From the NCBI GenBank assembly GCA_015179045.1, contig WHUZ01000030.1, positions 372,001 through 436,000 on the forward strand: a stretch of 64,000 nucleotides of DNA, in the 5' to 3' direction. The stretch's first letter is position 1. Each line of letters opens with the position of its first letter. The stretch is from Kalaharituber pfeilii (Eukaryota > Ascomycota > Pezizomycetes > Pezizales > Pezizaceae). Below, in pieces: positions 10,351 through 22,200 of this stretch. The translations under genes were made by a program, and so were the position numbers. A model generated the notes under the pieces. It did no database searches, had not been told where the DNA came from, and was given only the letters and a program-made list of their open reading frames with translations.

Positions 10351-11353
10351 TTACTGCCCCGCCCATTCCAATATGTCCCAAAGCCTGTCTCTGTCTTCGT
10401 CGTCGCCTCTCGGTTGGCGTAAGTCCTCGATGCCTCGTGGGCATTTCCGTCTCCATACCCGGCACTGTGTCAGTATGTGTCGTGTTGTCTCCATGTCTTC
10501 GCCGCCACCCGCAACATGGAAGGATCCGCGGGCAATACATGTAGTTAGGTAGTTAGGTTTGGGGCTGATATTTTCTTTAATTAAGACCCTCGCCATAGCC
10601 CGTTGGGCGGCAAGCGAGTATTGATATATAAAAAAAAAAAAAATGTCTTCGCCGCACCAGCGGCATTCCGGGCTGTCGGCTGTTCCGATTCGGTGCTTCC
10701 ATTCTCGTAGGCCTTTGCCCCCGAGGATGCCGGCCAGGATGGCGACTCTGGGGCCTAGTCTTTGTAGGGATCTGTACGTAAGGCCCAGTCTGTTTCTCTC
10801 CCTGGCTCTGTCCGCCTTTGCTTGTTGTCTGAGTCCGGCCTCTGTTACTGTTTCCTCTTGGTATGGAAGGCACGTGCCTATCTTGGCCGCCATGTCCGCT
10901 CCCGTGTTGCTGTGAACGCCTTTGTGTCCTTTCACCCACATGACCGCCACATCCAAATCTTTTGTCCGCGCCCTGCGGTCCCAGGCCTCCCTGACGCGTT
11001 GTGACGTCCCTTCATGGTTTGGTTCTCCATCGGCAATTCTCTGGAGTTTGGCTATTGCTGTTTTGGAGTCGGTAATGATTAGGACCTTGTCGTCCTGACT
11101 GTCTAGTGCCTCGCTCATGGCTAGCAGCTCCGCGTCGTTGACGGTGCTTAGCCTGCCCAGGTACCTTGATATCCTTTTCGGCGGGTGTGTCGTGTATCTT
11201 CCTGTTCCGGAGGTATCATCTATCCGGCTGCCGTCGGTGTAGTGGCTGGTCCATCCCTCTTCCTCCGCTTCGGCGATTGCCGTTTCCCACTCCTCCTTCG
11301 TGGTGTCCGCGGGGAGGGTGGGTAGCCTTGCTAATGGGAGGGTTGGCGGTGAT
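10351..11353 (-). pseudogene. LINE family A ORF2 C-terminus: RNase H and zinc knuckle
   Basis: A continuous minus-strand frame (no upstream start, because the copy is truncated) encodes a full type I RNase H. The expected acidic residues are all there: D in HYTDGS, E in VNDAELLA, D in IITDSKTAIA and D in NTGADMAA, with WVKGHKG before the last. RNase H removes the RNA strand during target-primed reverse transcription. After a basic linker comes GILGGKGLREWKHRIG and a knuckle C-x2-C (ECRWCGED) whose second half, METTRHILTQC, lies 50 codons further on because of an inserted LINE tail. The frame ends RLWDILEWAGQ. The copy at 63650-63902 is clearly related (ECRWCGEA, H-x4-C, ILEWAGGE). It has no reverse transcriptase and so cannot move by itself. 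Confidence 0.8.
10493..10655 (+). mobile_element. Nested LINE family A tail (137 bp) in opposite orientation
   Basis: ATGTCTTCGCCGC at 10493-10505 and 10643-10655 flanks 137 bp that end in the family A stem-loop (CTCGCCATAGCCCGTTGGGC, then GGCAAGCGAGT), ATTGATATATA and 13 A. The insert plus one duplication adds exactly 150 bp, so the surrounding LINE frame stays open while its zinc knuckle is split. Confidence 0.85.
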
Positions 11354-11515
11354 ACTTACAATATATACTATATACTTATTCACTAGTATAGTTATAGTAC
11401 CTCTATAAGATCTAATAATAAAGTCATAAATACTCTTTATAGGCTTACAGGCAATGTTATCATAATATTATGATATCTTTCTACATATTATATATATATT
11501 ATATATACAAAGCTT

Positions 11516-12290
11516 ATTTGTGTTACGGGCGTGAGGGGCTAGGCTCCGGTGGGCGCTGGAAGGCACCGGATGTTACGGCTATGGCGGAGTGTATACGGCG
11601 GGTCGGAGTCGCTACGGAGGTTTGTATATGGCGGTGCCGGAGTCACCACGGAAGTGTGTACACGGCGGGCCGAAATGGCTACGGAGGTGTAGATACGGCG
11701 GGCCGAATGGGCAGTTGTTTGGCGTGGAGCGCGCAGCGGAGCGAAGCGATTCACGGGCGTAGAAAGGAAACGATAGGTTTCAGAGTTTATAGAGAAACTT
11801 AGAACACCGCTAGTGTCTTGATTTCTTCTAACTATGCTATCGCCAGCCGGCGCTTATATAGACTTCAGCGCAGTCATACATGAGTAGTCAACAAATGAAT
11901 AATTGGCTGGCACTGCGGCGATTCCTTATCAATGCCAATACCTGTGGTAATAGGCACACGTAACCGAAAACATGCAAAAATAGTACGGGACAAAGATAAC
12001 GAATGTACTAATGCATGTGCGTATATTAATAAAGCTTTCGTAAGTAGAGTGTATGCTTTCGAATGACACACACATCCGTAGTACTACCCTATCTAAACGA
12101 TGCGAGAATCAACAGCCAAGCCTAACGGGTGATCAGTCCGGTCAGTCAGCATTGGTCTTATGTTCGATTTCAGGGTAAGCGTTATCCCCTTGGCGGGTGT
12201 CTTCACCTTAGCCGTGACAGCTAGTAGTAGTGGAACCCTTGCCCCTTGCCACAGTAGTGGGTAAGTTTCCACCTTAGCCGTAACAATTTG
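11516..12290. repeat. Solo LTR (765 bp) with 5-bp target duplication ATTTG
   Basis: The element proper is 11521-12285. It begins TGTTACGG and ends CCGTAACA, a perfect 8-bp inverted terminus with the TG..CA ends of retrotransposon LTRs, and is flanked by ATTTG at 11516-11520 and 12286-12290. Its first 250 bp are GC-rich with repeated (T)ACGGCGG(G) words. There is no internal region or second LTR nearby, so it is a recombination product. Ty3/Gypsy origin is likely from the 5-bp duplication but not proven. It lies in the right arm of the fold-back element, and removing it restores the arm. Confidence 0.85.
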
Positions 12291-12966
12291 TAGTTAGTTC
12301 TTAGTATCTTATTAAGTAGCTACAGTATCTATAATAGTATTATCAAGCTATTAGAATATGTTTTTGAATCTCAATAGACTTATATTGATATATACTTCTA
12401 TGTACTATATGAAAAAGTTGAGCTTTTATATATATATATACCTGTAGTATACAACTGCTTCTACTCTTTATTAGTACTAAAATTCATCTAGAAAATATCT
12501 TTCTATATATGTATTTCTATTATATAGCTTTATAGAGTCTCTGTATCTTATTAAACAATAGCTTAATACTGCAATCAATTCAAGTAAGTAAAATTATATT
12601 TTTTAATATAATAGTAACTTTCTACAAATTAGTCCAATAGTTGGAAAACTTGATATACTTATTTAGCATAAATAATAGAGTATAAAATAAGTAGCAAAGA
12701 CCTTAGATAATCTCATTTATATATGATGACTCAAAAGTATATACTGTAGCTAGTATATAATTGAATATATAACAGAATATGTCACTCCTCATGTGCTATA
12801 AACTGGGGGAAAAAGTGTGGAAAACAATTTACTATGTTCTCTCATACTCTGGCTTTGATTTGAGCCCATTTGAGAGTCATTTGCATTCACAGAAGCTCTG
12901 TACGTAGATTAAGGGATGTGATCAGTTTCCCGGTGATGACGGTTTCTGGGTGAAGCACTCTACTAG

Positions 12967-13840
12967 CATATTGATGCCACTGACATTCTTGAGAGCGAGT
13001 CCACGACCCTGTCAGATGGCGTTCTTCAACAAGACTAACATGTAGAGACTGCGCAGTTGAGATTGTATTTGCTTCGAACACTGCTGATTATGATAGTCAT
13101 TTTAGAATGACAAGAACGACTTCCCGGAGAATGCCTTGCAATTGGGCATAGGTGTGAAAATTGAAGGGTTCCAAGGATAATATTGACAGGCAGAAGCATT
13201 TCTTTCCAGAGATCAGTAATTTTACTAGTACGTACTCAGCATTGTGTTCACACTTTCGTGGATACCCATATCTCCTGAATGCCAAGTCCCAGCTCGTGTC
13301 CAAAATAAGATTGGACATGAAATAAGGTTTGCACTTGTTCTCACGCGAAGGTGCATGAGAGCACTAAGCCTCTCGTGGCATCTCGTAAATTAACAACGGT
13401 TTTCTGCAGCATGTTCATGTCGGATACATGTACCAACGCGTGGGATTGAGCCAATATATATAGTATATTCAGTAAAACGTTGCCCTGGAGGATGATATCT
13501 TGGTTCCTTCCATGACATAGTTATCTGTATGATGTGAGGATGTTACATGCATTCCTACTTCTGTAGAATGTGGACATGTAACAATGGTCTAACTTGGAAA
13601 AGATATGAATAATGCCAAATGTAGATTGATTCTTCTATGACCCTCGGGAGTTTATTGTTACAAATCTTTCATCCATCATGTGCGTTTAAAGTTCGTCATG
13701 CCCATATCTATTAATCTAAGATGGGGATGATGGTAGAGTATCTTTCGTGGCCAGTCAGAAGGAATTGTTAGTCTGCAATCATTGCAAATAAATAAATCAT
13801 ATGGGAGGCTCCATTTACAACCTAGAGAGGTCCGTTGGTC
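12967..13840. other. Non-coding, no gene recognised
   Basis: Short frames only. The sequence just outside the fold-back element does not continue the inverted repeat. Confidence 0.5.
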
Positions 13841-13887
13841 TTTTTTTTTTTATTACTCCTATACCGCTCTGGGGCTACGACGAGAGA
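13841..13887 (-). repeat. Decayed LINE family A 3' tail
   Basis: Eleven T, then ATTACTCCTATACCGC and TCTGGGGCTACGACGAGA. This matches the family A stem-loop on the minus strand with several substitutions. No body or duplication is visible. Confidence 0.55.
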
Positions 13888-16102
13888 TATCTAAATTGTT
13901 GATTATAGGTACTACTTAAGTATATCTATTATGTACTGAGGCGGCGTAAAATAGTTTGAGTTTGGAGTTAGGGATAAATCAGCACCTCAGATCAGCATTG
14001 ACAGGCTCGGCTGCCGTCCGGTGTGGCAAAATGCATGGAAATTTGTGATTGCGAAGGGTAATAAACATGGCCGTGTGCATGCACTACAGGATCCGTGACG
14101 CAATTACCCGTGTAGCTGATTTTTGAGACATGTCAGACGAGATTGTGTGCATTTGATATTATTTTCTCAAGGTTTATATAAAATGTTGTATTAGCAGAGA
14201 GCAAGCGTGGGTATGTAGCCTGATTGGGGTCATCTTAACACTACTAACATTGTTGACGGAAATTACAGTACCACTAATTTAACCATGCCTCTCATCATGA
14301 TTGTCTTGTCAAGCTTGCGTATTGATACATGCCCCAGTATTACGGCTGAGCTACCCTCATATATGGCTGATCTACGATCCGGCCGGTATGATGTGGCTCC
14401 TACGTCTAGTTGCGTACTGTGTGGGTATATTATGTATCCAGCATTCGTTCATCAGGGGCCAAGAGCCCTATGCCTCTGAGTACTCCATAATTCGCACCCG
14501 TACCGCTTTGAAGAACAAAAAGGCACATTGATTGTGTGGCCGGCACGGTCTATGTGTGTAATAATTGCATATATGCCCTCTCTCTCAGGATCCATAGAGG
14601 ACGATAGTCAGTACTTACAGGCCTATAGGTATGTCTACAGACGGCTGGGCGGCCTAGAATCAGGTTGCTGTGGCGAAGCAGTACGGGTGCAGGGCACCGA
14701 AGCAACTGTATTGTGATACTATCTGGGCAAAATGAAGAATAACCCAACAGTTCGTAAGAAAAAGACACGAACCAGATATGAGAGAAGAACAAAAGAGATT
14801 CGCAGCTCCATGGTTACCATTTCAGGTAACCAGCCACCCTAAGACTGTACAGCATTGCCAATCAGGCAATGCGACCCACAATGCAACCTCTGCTCAACAG
14901 CTTAGCATCCACGTCTCGTGACAGAAGCACGTTCCGAAGCTCTCTCGATAGAGGTATTATAACGGCCATTTTCTACGTAGCTTCTGTAAGGTTCTCCGTA
15001 TAAAACTGAGCTTTTTGCCTAGCATAACGGAAATTTGACAGGTTCACAGTAGAGCAAGTTGTGACTTCATAAGCCTAGCAGTTATTATGGTCACGCTTAG
15101 ATGACCGTCAAGCCACAATTCACGTTTTAGTGCCTTTCTACTTACATAAACCCATACAGCCGGTTCTGTAGCCCCGGCTCACGTCAAACAAAACAAAGAT
15201 ATATCCAACTATGACTTCTAAATCTTCAATCTTGATTTGAATGTTTTGCAAATCTAGTCTGAAGAGAGTTAGAGCACGGTAGCAAGTACAGGGATAGTGG
15301 GACTTACTGTAGGGATAAAAGATACTTATACAGTATGTACATCAACTTGCTTTCAGTATCAAATAATCCTAGCTACTGATATGCCTAATACAGGCAGATG
15401 ATGTTTACTTGAAGTTGGGATGGTCATCGCATGAATCTGCTGGCAACCAAGCTTGCAGCCGCAAAGCCGCCTTCAGCACTGACCCTCGAAATCGATTATG
15501 GATAGTTGTGCTTCCGATCGCTCGACACGTGCACGGTGAGACAGTTGCACAGGGTACGAACAACGTTGGGAAAGTAAAAGAGCGTAAACTTAACTCTCGT
15601 AAGCTCCTGTCGAGTGACATTACTAGGCGCTAATATTTTCATAATTCCATAAAGTTGGCTTGATCTTCTCGTATGATGCTAGTCCCACCGTCTGATGACT
15701 GTCGATGTATACCGATTGACGACCTACCTTCATGAACTAAGTACTTATGTAACGTACCTCTGATACAGACCTACCTGGTACATGTCCACATCTGCTACAA
15801 AGAAGAAAAGGCCATCAAGTTGCATTTCTTACAAAGGCGAAAAAACGACGAAAAAGAAAATAATAATACATAGTAATCCCACTAGACCTGATTTCCTTAA
15901 GATTCCACTATTTTATATTCTTGACATGAACATTTAATTTGACAATTGTACTCATAAGGGAATAGCTGATTGTGTTCCGTACGTCATGTCAAATCGGGGA
16001 AGAACCTTGCGTGGGATAGTATGATTGCAGCGAATTGTTCGGGCATACATGTGTGCATGATCAAAATCAAGAGGTGCTTGCAGTTTTAAAGGAGCAGGAG
16101 TA
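13888..16102. other. Non-coding, no gene recognised
   Basis: Frames are short and unconvincing on both strands. Base composition is average to AT-rich. I see no repeats with terminal structure. Confidence 0.5.
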
Positions 16103-16899
16103 CAATCTAACCTTGCTATAACGAAAACCAAAAATCTGGCACTTTTTTTTTTCGTTATAGCAAGGTTTCGTTATAGAATATTTGGTAGCAAGATAAGTCA
16201 TGTGTTTGGCAGCTGAATTTAGAAACCTGAGTACCTGAGCTCCCGCCGAATTTATGGCAACAGATTTTAACTCCGTGATTTTCCCCCTTCTGGAAATAAC
16301 TGGAGTAGGAAAATATGAGAGTATAAAATCGAGAGTACAGAGGCATTGATCAAGTACTATGCAGATGCAAAATCAATCATGTTATTGAAGCAAAATTACC
16401 TATCCGTACAAAGCCGAACCTTAAATTAGAAAAGCAGCAACTATGCAAAAAGAAGACTGGAGCTGCAAAATTAAAAAGAAATTCTAGATGCTAGTCTCGT
16501 AACCAGACGCTGACTATCTAACAGTTCAAGAGCATTTCACAGATGAATCCGGTACAATTCAAGCACACCCTTTTTTGTGGGAATTGGCACTGGGAGTCGG
16601 TCCTTGATTAGTCATGCATTCCACTAGCCATTTGTCGTTAGAGCAAGAATAGTCTCATGCCGAGCAAGAATAATTTGTATGATACGTATGACAGAAATAC
16701 AGTGACCCGTAAGAAGTCTTGGGACTAGGCTTGCATGATACACTTACCCCAATATTGCCTAATCCCAAAGACTTTTCACGGGTCACTATAACTTCTGCTC
16801 CATCTAATTTTCGTTTCGTTATTTGGTTAAAGCAAGAGGTGTTTGAGTGCGAACGGAATGATGGCTCTGTGCAATTTTGGGTATAGCAAGGTTAGACTG
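16103..16899. mobile_element. pogo/Fot-like MITE, 797 bp, TA duplication
   Basis: The left end CAATCTAACCTTGCTATA and the right end TATAGCAAGGTTAGACTG are inverted copies with one or two mismatches, and TA lies directly outside each (16101-16102 and 16900-16901). CAGT-type ends running into AACCTTGCTATAACG are typical of the pogo/Tigger/Fot branch of Tc1-mariner elements. A second copy of the terminal word lies at 16149-16170 in inverse orientation, giving a hairpin at the left end. There is no transposase frame, so it is non-autonomous. Confidence 0.7.
16700..16788. mobile_element. 89-bp hairpin MITE nested in the pogo-like MITE
   Basis: CAGTGACCCGTAAGAAGTCT at the left pairs with AGACTTTTCACGGGTCACTA at the right, and the pairing extends to GGGACTAGGC/GCCTAATCCC. 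TA lies outside both ends (16698-16699 and 16789-16790). The ends also begin CAGT, so it is likely another Tc1-mariner-type miniature element. Confidence 0.7.
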
Positions 16900-16901
16900 T
16901 A

Positions 16902-17793
16902 CCATTAGCAGAGTCTACTACTGTACATACATCATTCAGCCTTGCGTATGATATATTCATTGGCTATCCGCGACTCAAGGGCCACTACTCCTTACAGCAT
17001 ACATCTCGATTCCACCGATGGAACACGATTGCGGGGCAACACCGTTGTCTTCTGTGACCGCTCGAATTCGCTGTGCTAGGGCACATGCCGCTCACCAAAT
17101 GGAGGAGTGTGCGCCAGTTAGCAATTGCAATCAGAGTAATGATGTAACATAATGCTGGAATAGCCTGGCCACGATGCTGGCATCAAGTTTCAGCACATTC
17201 AGCGCATTTTGATTGGTTGGACGATGGCTCAGGCTTCCACCTTCTTGTGCATTTACTCACTAGAAAAGTTAAATGGGTTTGATCTTTGAATTTCCTTTCT
17301 TTTTCTTCTGATTTTCCTCATGTTCTACTAGCCTTGTGAACACCAATCAAAACTGAAGCCCACAAATGTCTACATTCTAAATTTAATTTGTGGGCCTATT
17401 CCAAAACATAAAAAGAGCATCTTTCGAACCATTGAAGAAAAAGCAACTTGTGAGAAAATGTAAAGGCTGCTATCGTAGCGACATACAATTGCGAGGAAAA
17501 AGCAATCATAGACAATTATGGATGCCCCACAATTGAAGCAACTGTTTGCGGGCCGCCTGATGATGAGCTCTCGAGCCAGATTTTTCGGTTCCCGTGCTTT
17601 TTTTTCCCTGAAAGCCGTGTAACACTAAAACTTAGCTAGCCGGGGTGAAGAAGCGAAGGCGGAAGGCGCACACTCGAAATCTCGTTTTGCGCTTGTGCAA
17701 GTAGAGTAGTACATTGTAGCCTAGCAGTATACCCACTCGAGCAGTGAGTATCAACTGAATAGGATTGAAGACTATTGCCAGAGAACAGGAAGC
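16902..17793. other. Non-coding spacer between MITEs
   Basis: No open frame of interest and no structural repeat was seen. Confidence 0.5.
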
Positions 17794-17795
17794 TA

Positions 17796-18195
17796 CAGTT
17801 ACACCTTGCTATACCGGACGACCAAAATCCAACACTTTCTCTCCGGTTTAACCTAGCGTCCGATATAACAAATTTCGCAGGGGTGCCCGCCAGGGGGGTA
17901 AAAAATTTAATAAGCCAATTGAGAAATAATATGCCTGGAGACTGGTATTCCAGCAGGTATTCTCTTCTTAACTCCCAAGGTATTACAGAACTTCAAAGAT
18001 TTTATTCAAGATATTGAGAATACTTCAATAATACCAGTATAACACGCAGAAGGTACAAAAGAAGTCTTATGATTGAGGCCTTTGTCTGGTTCGGCTAATT
18101 AGTTTGCGTGTAATTTGAATTTAAAAATCTATAGTTTTGTTGTCCGGTCCGGTTTAACTGGGTGTCCAGTATAGCTAAATTTCTTTGTAAAACTG
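17796..18195. mobile_element. pogo/Fot-like MITE, 400 bp, TA duplication
   Basis: It starts CAGTTACACCTTGCTATACC and ends, read inversely, CAGTTTTACAAAG..TTTAGCTATACTGG. TA flanks both ends (17794-17795 and 18196-18197). Subterminal CCGGACGACCAAAATCC on the left pairs with TTGTCCGGTCCGG on the right. It belongs to the same broad type as the element at 16103, but the sequence is different enough to be another family. No coding frame. Confidence 0.65.
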
Positions 18196-19195
18196 TATGC
18201 ACCTGCTAATTCTATGGACCAGCTGGAGTTTGACCTACGATTAACTGGCCAGCTCCCAGCCTCCAAGTCCGGGGCACCGGCGGGGGGGGGGGGGCGGTAC
18301 TTTAAGTAAAGTAGGTAGGCAGTCCTCAACCTTTCGAGACTACCCCTCTATTACCATCTCACCGTTGCGTTCGCCACAGCATCCTGCAGAAAGCACACGA
18401 AGCTGCAAAAATTCATTATAAAACTATTTGAATTCAAATTCTTCTTTCGTACTTCCGATCGACTCTAAGAGAGATGTGTCTTTCTTAAAATCAATAAAAG
18501 GCGCCAACAAAAGTAAATATAAAATAAGATATACCTGCTTTTATAATTCGATTCTACCGCACCTAGTCTTACCATCAAAATCTACATCCGCCTAAAAGAG
18601 TAATATACGCCAAATACAGTAATGTACTAACGCACTAATTATTGACAGGGATATTTCAAAGACTACAACACTTATTACGATAGCTTGTGTTACTCCACAG
18701 TCCATAATGTTTTATAGTAGAGGTCTCGCCTGAAATATGCACTCAACAAAGAATGCCAACTCTGGAGAACGTACTCAGGGAATAGAGAGTCAACTTTAAC
18801 CGTACCTGAGTTAAGTAGAGTACAGGGGCGCTATCTGCTAGCAATATGAAGATATGTTCATGACACTGATCAATAGCAATGGCCATGTGAATGTCTACCA
18901 ATTGCCGACGTCACGTCCTGTCAAGGGAAAGGATCTGTGAACAAAATCGCTGACGTTGACGTTTCTCAAGAAACAACACTTCCCGATAAATTTCAGAGGC
19001 TGGCAAAAGGAGAATAGTCATAGTTAACATTGTTGCAAACTTGCGAGGCCATTCACAGCTATTGGGGTCCTAAGAACCAAATATTGATACATGAATGAAT
19101 AGTCAAAGTGCTAGCTATAGAGATCACATGTAAAATGTGCATTTCGGAATTCTAGGTCAAATGCCATTGGTGGATATGCTACTATGTTTTCAATT

Positions 19196-19227
<32 letters not shown>

Positions 19228-22200
19228 CGCTTGCACGAGCACCCCGCTGTAAAGTAAAACTCATCTTCAACTTCCCATTCTCCCTACTAAGAGCCCCTAT
19301 CAGTGCCAGCCCAAGGCCTCTACGTTTCCTCAGCAATTTGTCACTCCTATTTCATGCATTGCAGTACCTGCATGCATGAACTAATTTCCGCTTGTCATGA
19401 CGCTAATTGTGACCCAAGATTATGAACCCCAGTTCTATGCACCTGTCCATGTCTCACATCAAAACGAGACACTAAGTAAGCTAGAGTACCGGTACAACTC
19501 TCGCTCTTACATACATTCCTTAATTCTTCCGGTTGAATCCCAGCAACATGTTAGTGGAGTAAACAATGTTAGCTCTCGCTTGAAGTGACCCCTGCGAATG
19601 CTCGGTACCGCCACATGCCGCAGGAACTATGGCCGGTCCCGCACTCAGACACCCCGAGGATTGATTGGACATGGTAGTGCTAACATGTATCCAAGCCCCT
19701 GGTAAGTAAATATCAAGTATTGAAGTGTACGAGGAGTTGAGAAATCTGTATCCCCATCTCTCTTCGACAAGCTCCCTACTCTTTCTCGCCATTCAGGTTC
19801 CACTTCCATCTTTCTGAGACGTAGGTTTCCGACTACACAGTGTACTTTCAAATACTTTATGCTTGCAATGCGATGACCATACATAACAACGAGAAACGAA
19901 ATTTTTTGCAATGGAGTTTAAATAAGCTCTCAATGCAAAGAAAAGGGTCATCTTAGCCTAGAAGCATGCCCATTTCACGTCGGTTGTGGGACCATAAACC
20001 TGTAATAGAATATCCTGCCCCGAAACCAATCAAACCAAGTCGATTGAATTACCTTCTATAACGGGGATCGGGTCGTCGTGCCAGCCAGAGTATTGACTTA
20101 CTAGTATAATCCTCTCGGCGAGACGCCTTAGTGGCTTGGACCTTCAGAGTGTAGCTGATGATGATGAGCTCGGCGTTGGCTTCGAATATGCTAGCGTCAT
20201 TCACACTTGGTAAAGGATACCAAGAGAAAACGTTCATCATCGAGGGTAGATGTTTTCTATTGCAATAATGTAGGTCATATTCTACTTTTAGCTTGTTCTA
20301 CCGTAAGTCCGTTGCACGGGCTAGTTGTGCAATTTGCCCCGTTCACTGTTGCTCCCCAGGCGGAGCACGAATAAATGCCCCAGCGCGTGAATCCCGAACT
20401 TGTGAGTCTTTAAAATGTCCAAGCGTGTGTATGCAAATATCATGAGCTATCAATATCATCAATTGCAAGGGCTTGATCTTCACCCCAGTAAGAGTGCAAT
20501 TTGATGTACAAGTGAGACATGCGGAGTGATAAAGGATGTGTTGCAATGTGATGGCGCCTCCTCTTCCTCCGTAGTTATGGTGACGGGTTTCTCCTCCCGG
20601 ATGGGGTTGGCGGAAAATGGAAGTGAGCCGTGTATTCACTCCATGTACTCTAGAAGAACTTTAAAGTCTTCACTACTGTAGAGTTTAGTCTTTTCCAATT
20701 GATAAAACATTTGATAATGTTTGATCAACTTTAATGGCTATCAGATATGTTGCCACGGCAGCTGTGCGCCATTCAGTGAATCAATCATACGCTACTGCTG
20801 TATTCAGGAGTAGGTTGATGCTCAAGGTCACCGTAGAGAACATGCACCTATTTCACATGTTTCCGACTTTCCATTTTACAGCCGGCACGGAATCCTAAAA
20901 CCAGGATCACTGTTCCCACATCCTAGTATATTACCCAATCACCATCCTGTTTATAAACATCATATGCAATCCTTACCTAATGCGCCTGCTTGAAGATCCG
21001 CTTCTTCGCATAATTTTTGATCTCCGTTTTTTCGTTTCTTTTTGTGTTTTGCAAATCTTCTATATCATGTCGAAGTTTTCAACTAGTATGATATGGATAT
21101 GGAGATCGGATGGCTTTGTACCTTTTTCTTGGAAAAAAGAAAAAAAAAAAAAAAAACGTCTCCCACAGCAGCAGTTATGGTAGATTCTGGACTCGAATGC
21201 CAGAGGTATTATGGGAGGGAGGGTACTGAAGTACATTGACATAATTATCGGCTGGCATCGCATGATGGTACCAGTAGTATTTGGTGAGCTTCATGATGCA
21301 ACTATATCGACTACTAAACTCTTGACCACGAAGCGAGCGGTCTCCTGAGGCTTCAAGATGGGAGGCGAATACCGACCCAATCTGGGTGCCTCCAGATCTT
21401 GAGCCCCTGGATCTAACCTCTGAGTGATTTGAAAATCCACCTCGATTTTGTAATAAAACAGGTAAATCGAGCGTTGACGAATGCAGCTAACAGCTATAAA
21501 GGGTGCAACAAGCTTATACTTAGACGAACGCGCACGCGAGATTTGGCCTTAGAGTCGATAAGATGGTAGAATTTCATCATTGGCTGGACAAGGCTTTGAT
21601 TTTGCATGAAGGCAAGGGTATGCGTCATGACGACGTTGCTCTCACGGTATGCATTCGCATTCACTGCATGAACATGCGCTTATACTAGGTTTAACCAAGA
21701 TCCCTGCTGCTGTAAGTCTCTTGCAAATCATGTCTATAAAATTCGCGAACACACAATAAATGAATCTGGAAATTTCTACAACGTAGAAAGCGTTGAAAGC
21801 AGGCTCCGCTATTGCAACCATTAAAAAACATTTACATTCACATCTAAGTCCTAGGTATGCCCATGTTGAGTAATGCCACATCCACGTAACAGGTGGAATC
21901 AATTACTGAAGTGAATGCCACGGCGATATTCAAGAATGATCAATTATATTAGGGTCTAGGTTGTTAAGCCTTTGCACTTTTGAGAGAGGCTATCTCATGA
22001 AGATGTTGTCTTGGGTTACTTAAAAGGCATGATTCGAACAGGTAACCGCGAATCCCGAGTGTGCGGCGAAGACCGTCTCGGCTTCCCTCCTTTATCACCA
22101 TCTCCCCTCCTTGGTCCCTTGTAGAGTCTCTTTGATATCTGCATTTCAATTCCTGACGCCCAACTCAAAATATCTGCTCACGATCCTGTGAACTGTTGTC

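Larger units (their letters stand above)
10200..11353 (-). mobile_element. LINE family A, 5'-truncated copy with 11-bp target duplication
   Basis: ACTTACAATAT at 10189-10199 and 11354-11364 flanks the insert. On the minus strand it starts inside ORF2 just before RNase H and ends in the 3' stem-loop (10222-10254) followed by TGATATATATA and A-rich sequence at 10200. It sits in the centre of the fold-back element. Its base composition is GC-rich and its frame is open, in contrast to the AT-rich host element, so it arrived later. Confidence 0.85.
9171..12966. mobile_element. Fold-back DNA element with long inverted arms, later invaded
   Basis: The sequence from about 9175 to 9885 is repeated in reverse complement at about 12966 to 12286 and on to 11490-11520 across an inserted LTR. 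The arm ends read AGAGTGCTTCACC(T/C)AGAAACCG in both orientations and share ATCACCGGGAAACTGATCA further in. A 3-bp ACT next to each end could be the target duplication, but this is uncertain. The arms are about 700 bp; the unique centre is about 440 bp once a LINE (10200-11353) is removed. Differences between the arms are mostly transitions, with G and C of the left arm replaced by A and T in the right. No transposase frame is seen, so the element is non-autonomous; the superfamily is unknown. Confidence 0.7.

Noticed and set aside
22025..22090. Minus-strand GTTCGAATC followed by TTTT, resembling a tRNA 3' half
   Set aside because: T-arm and acceptor stems do not pair, so no tRNA was called.
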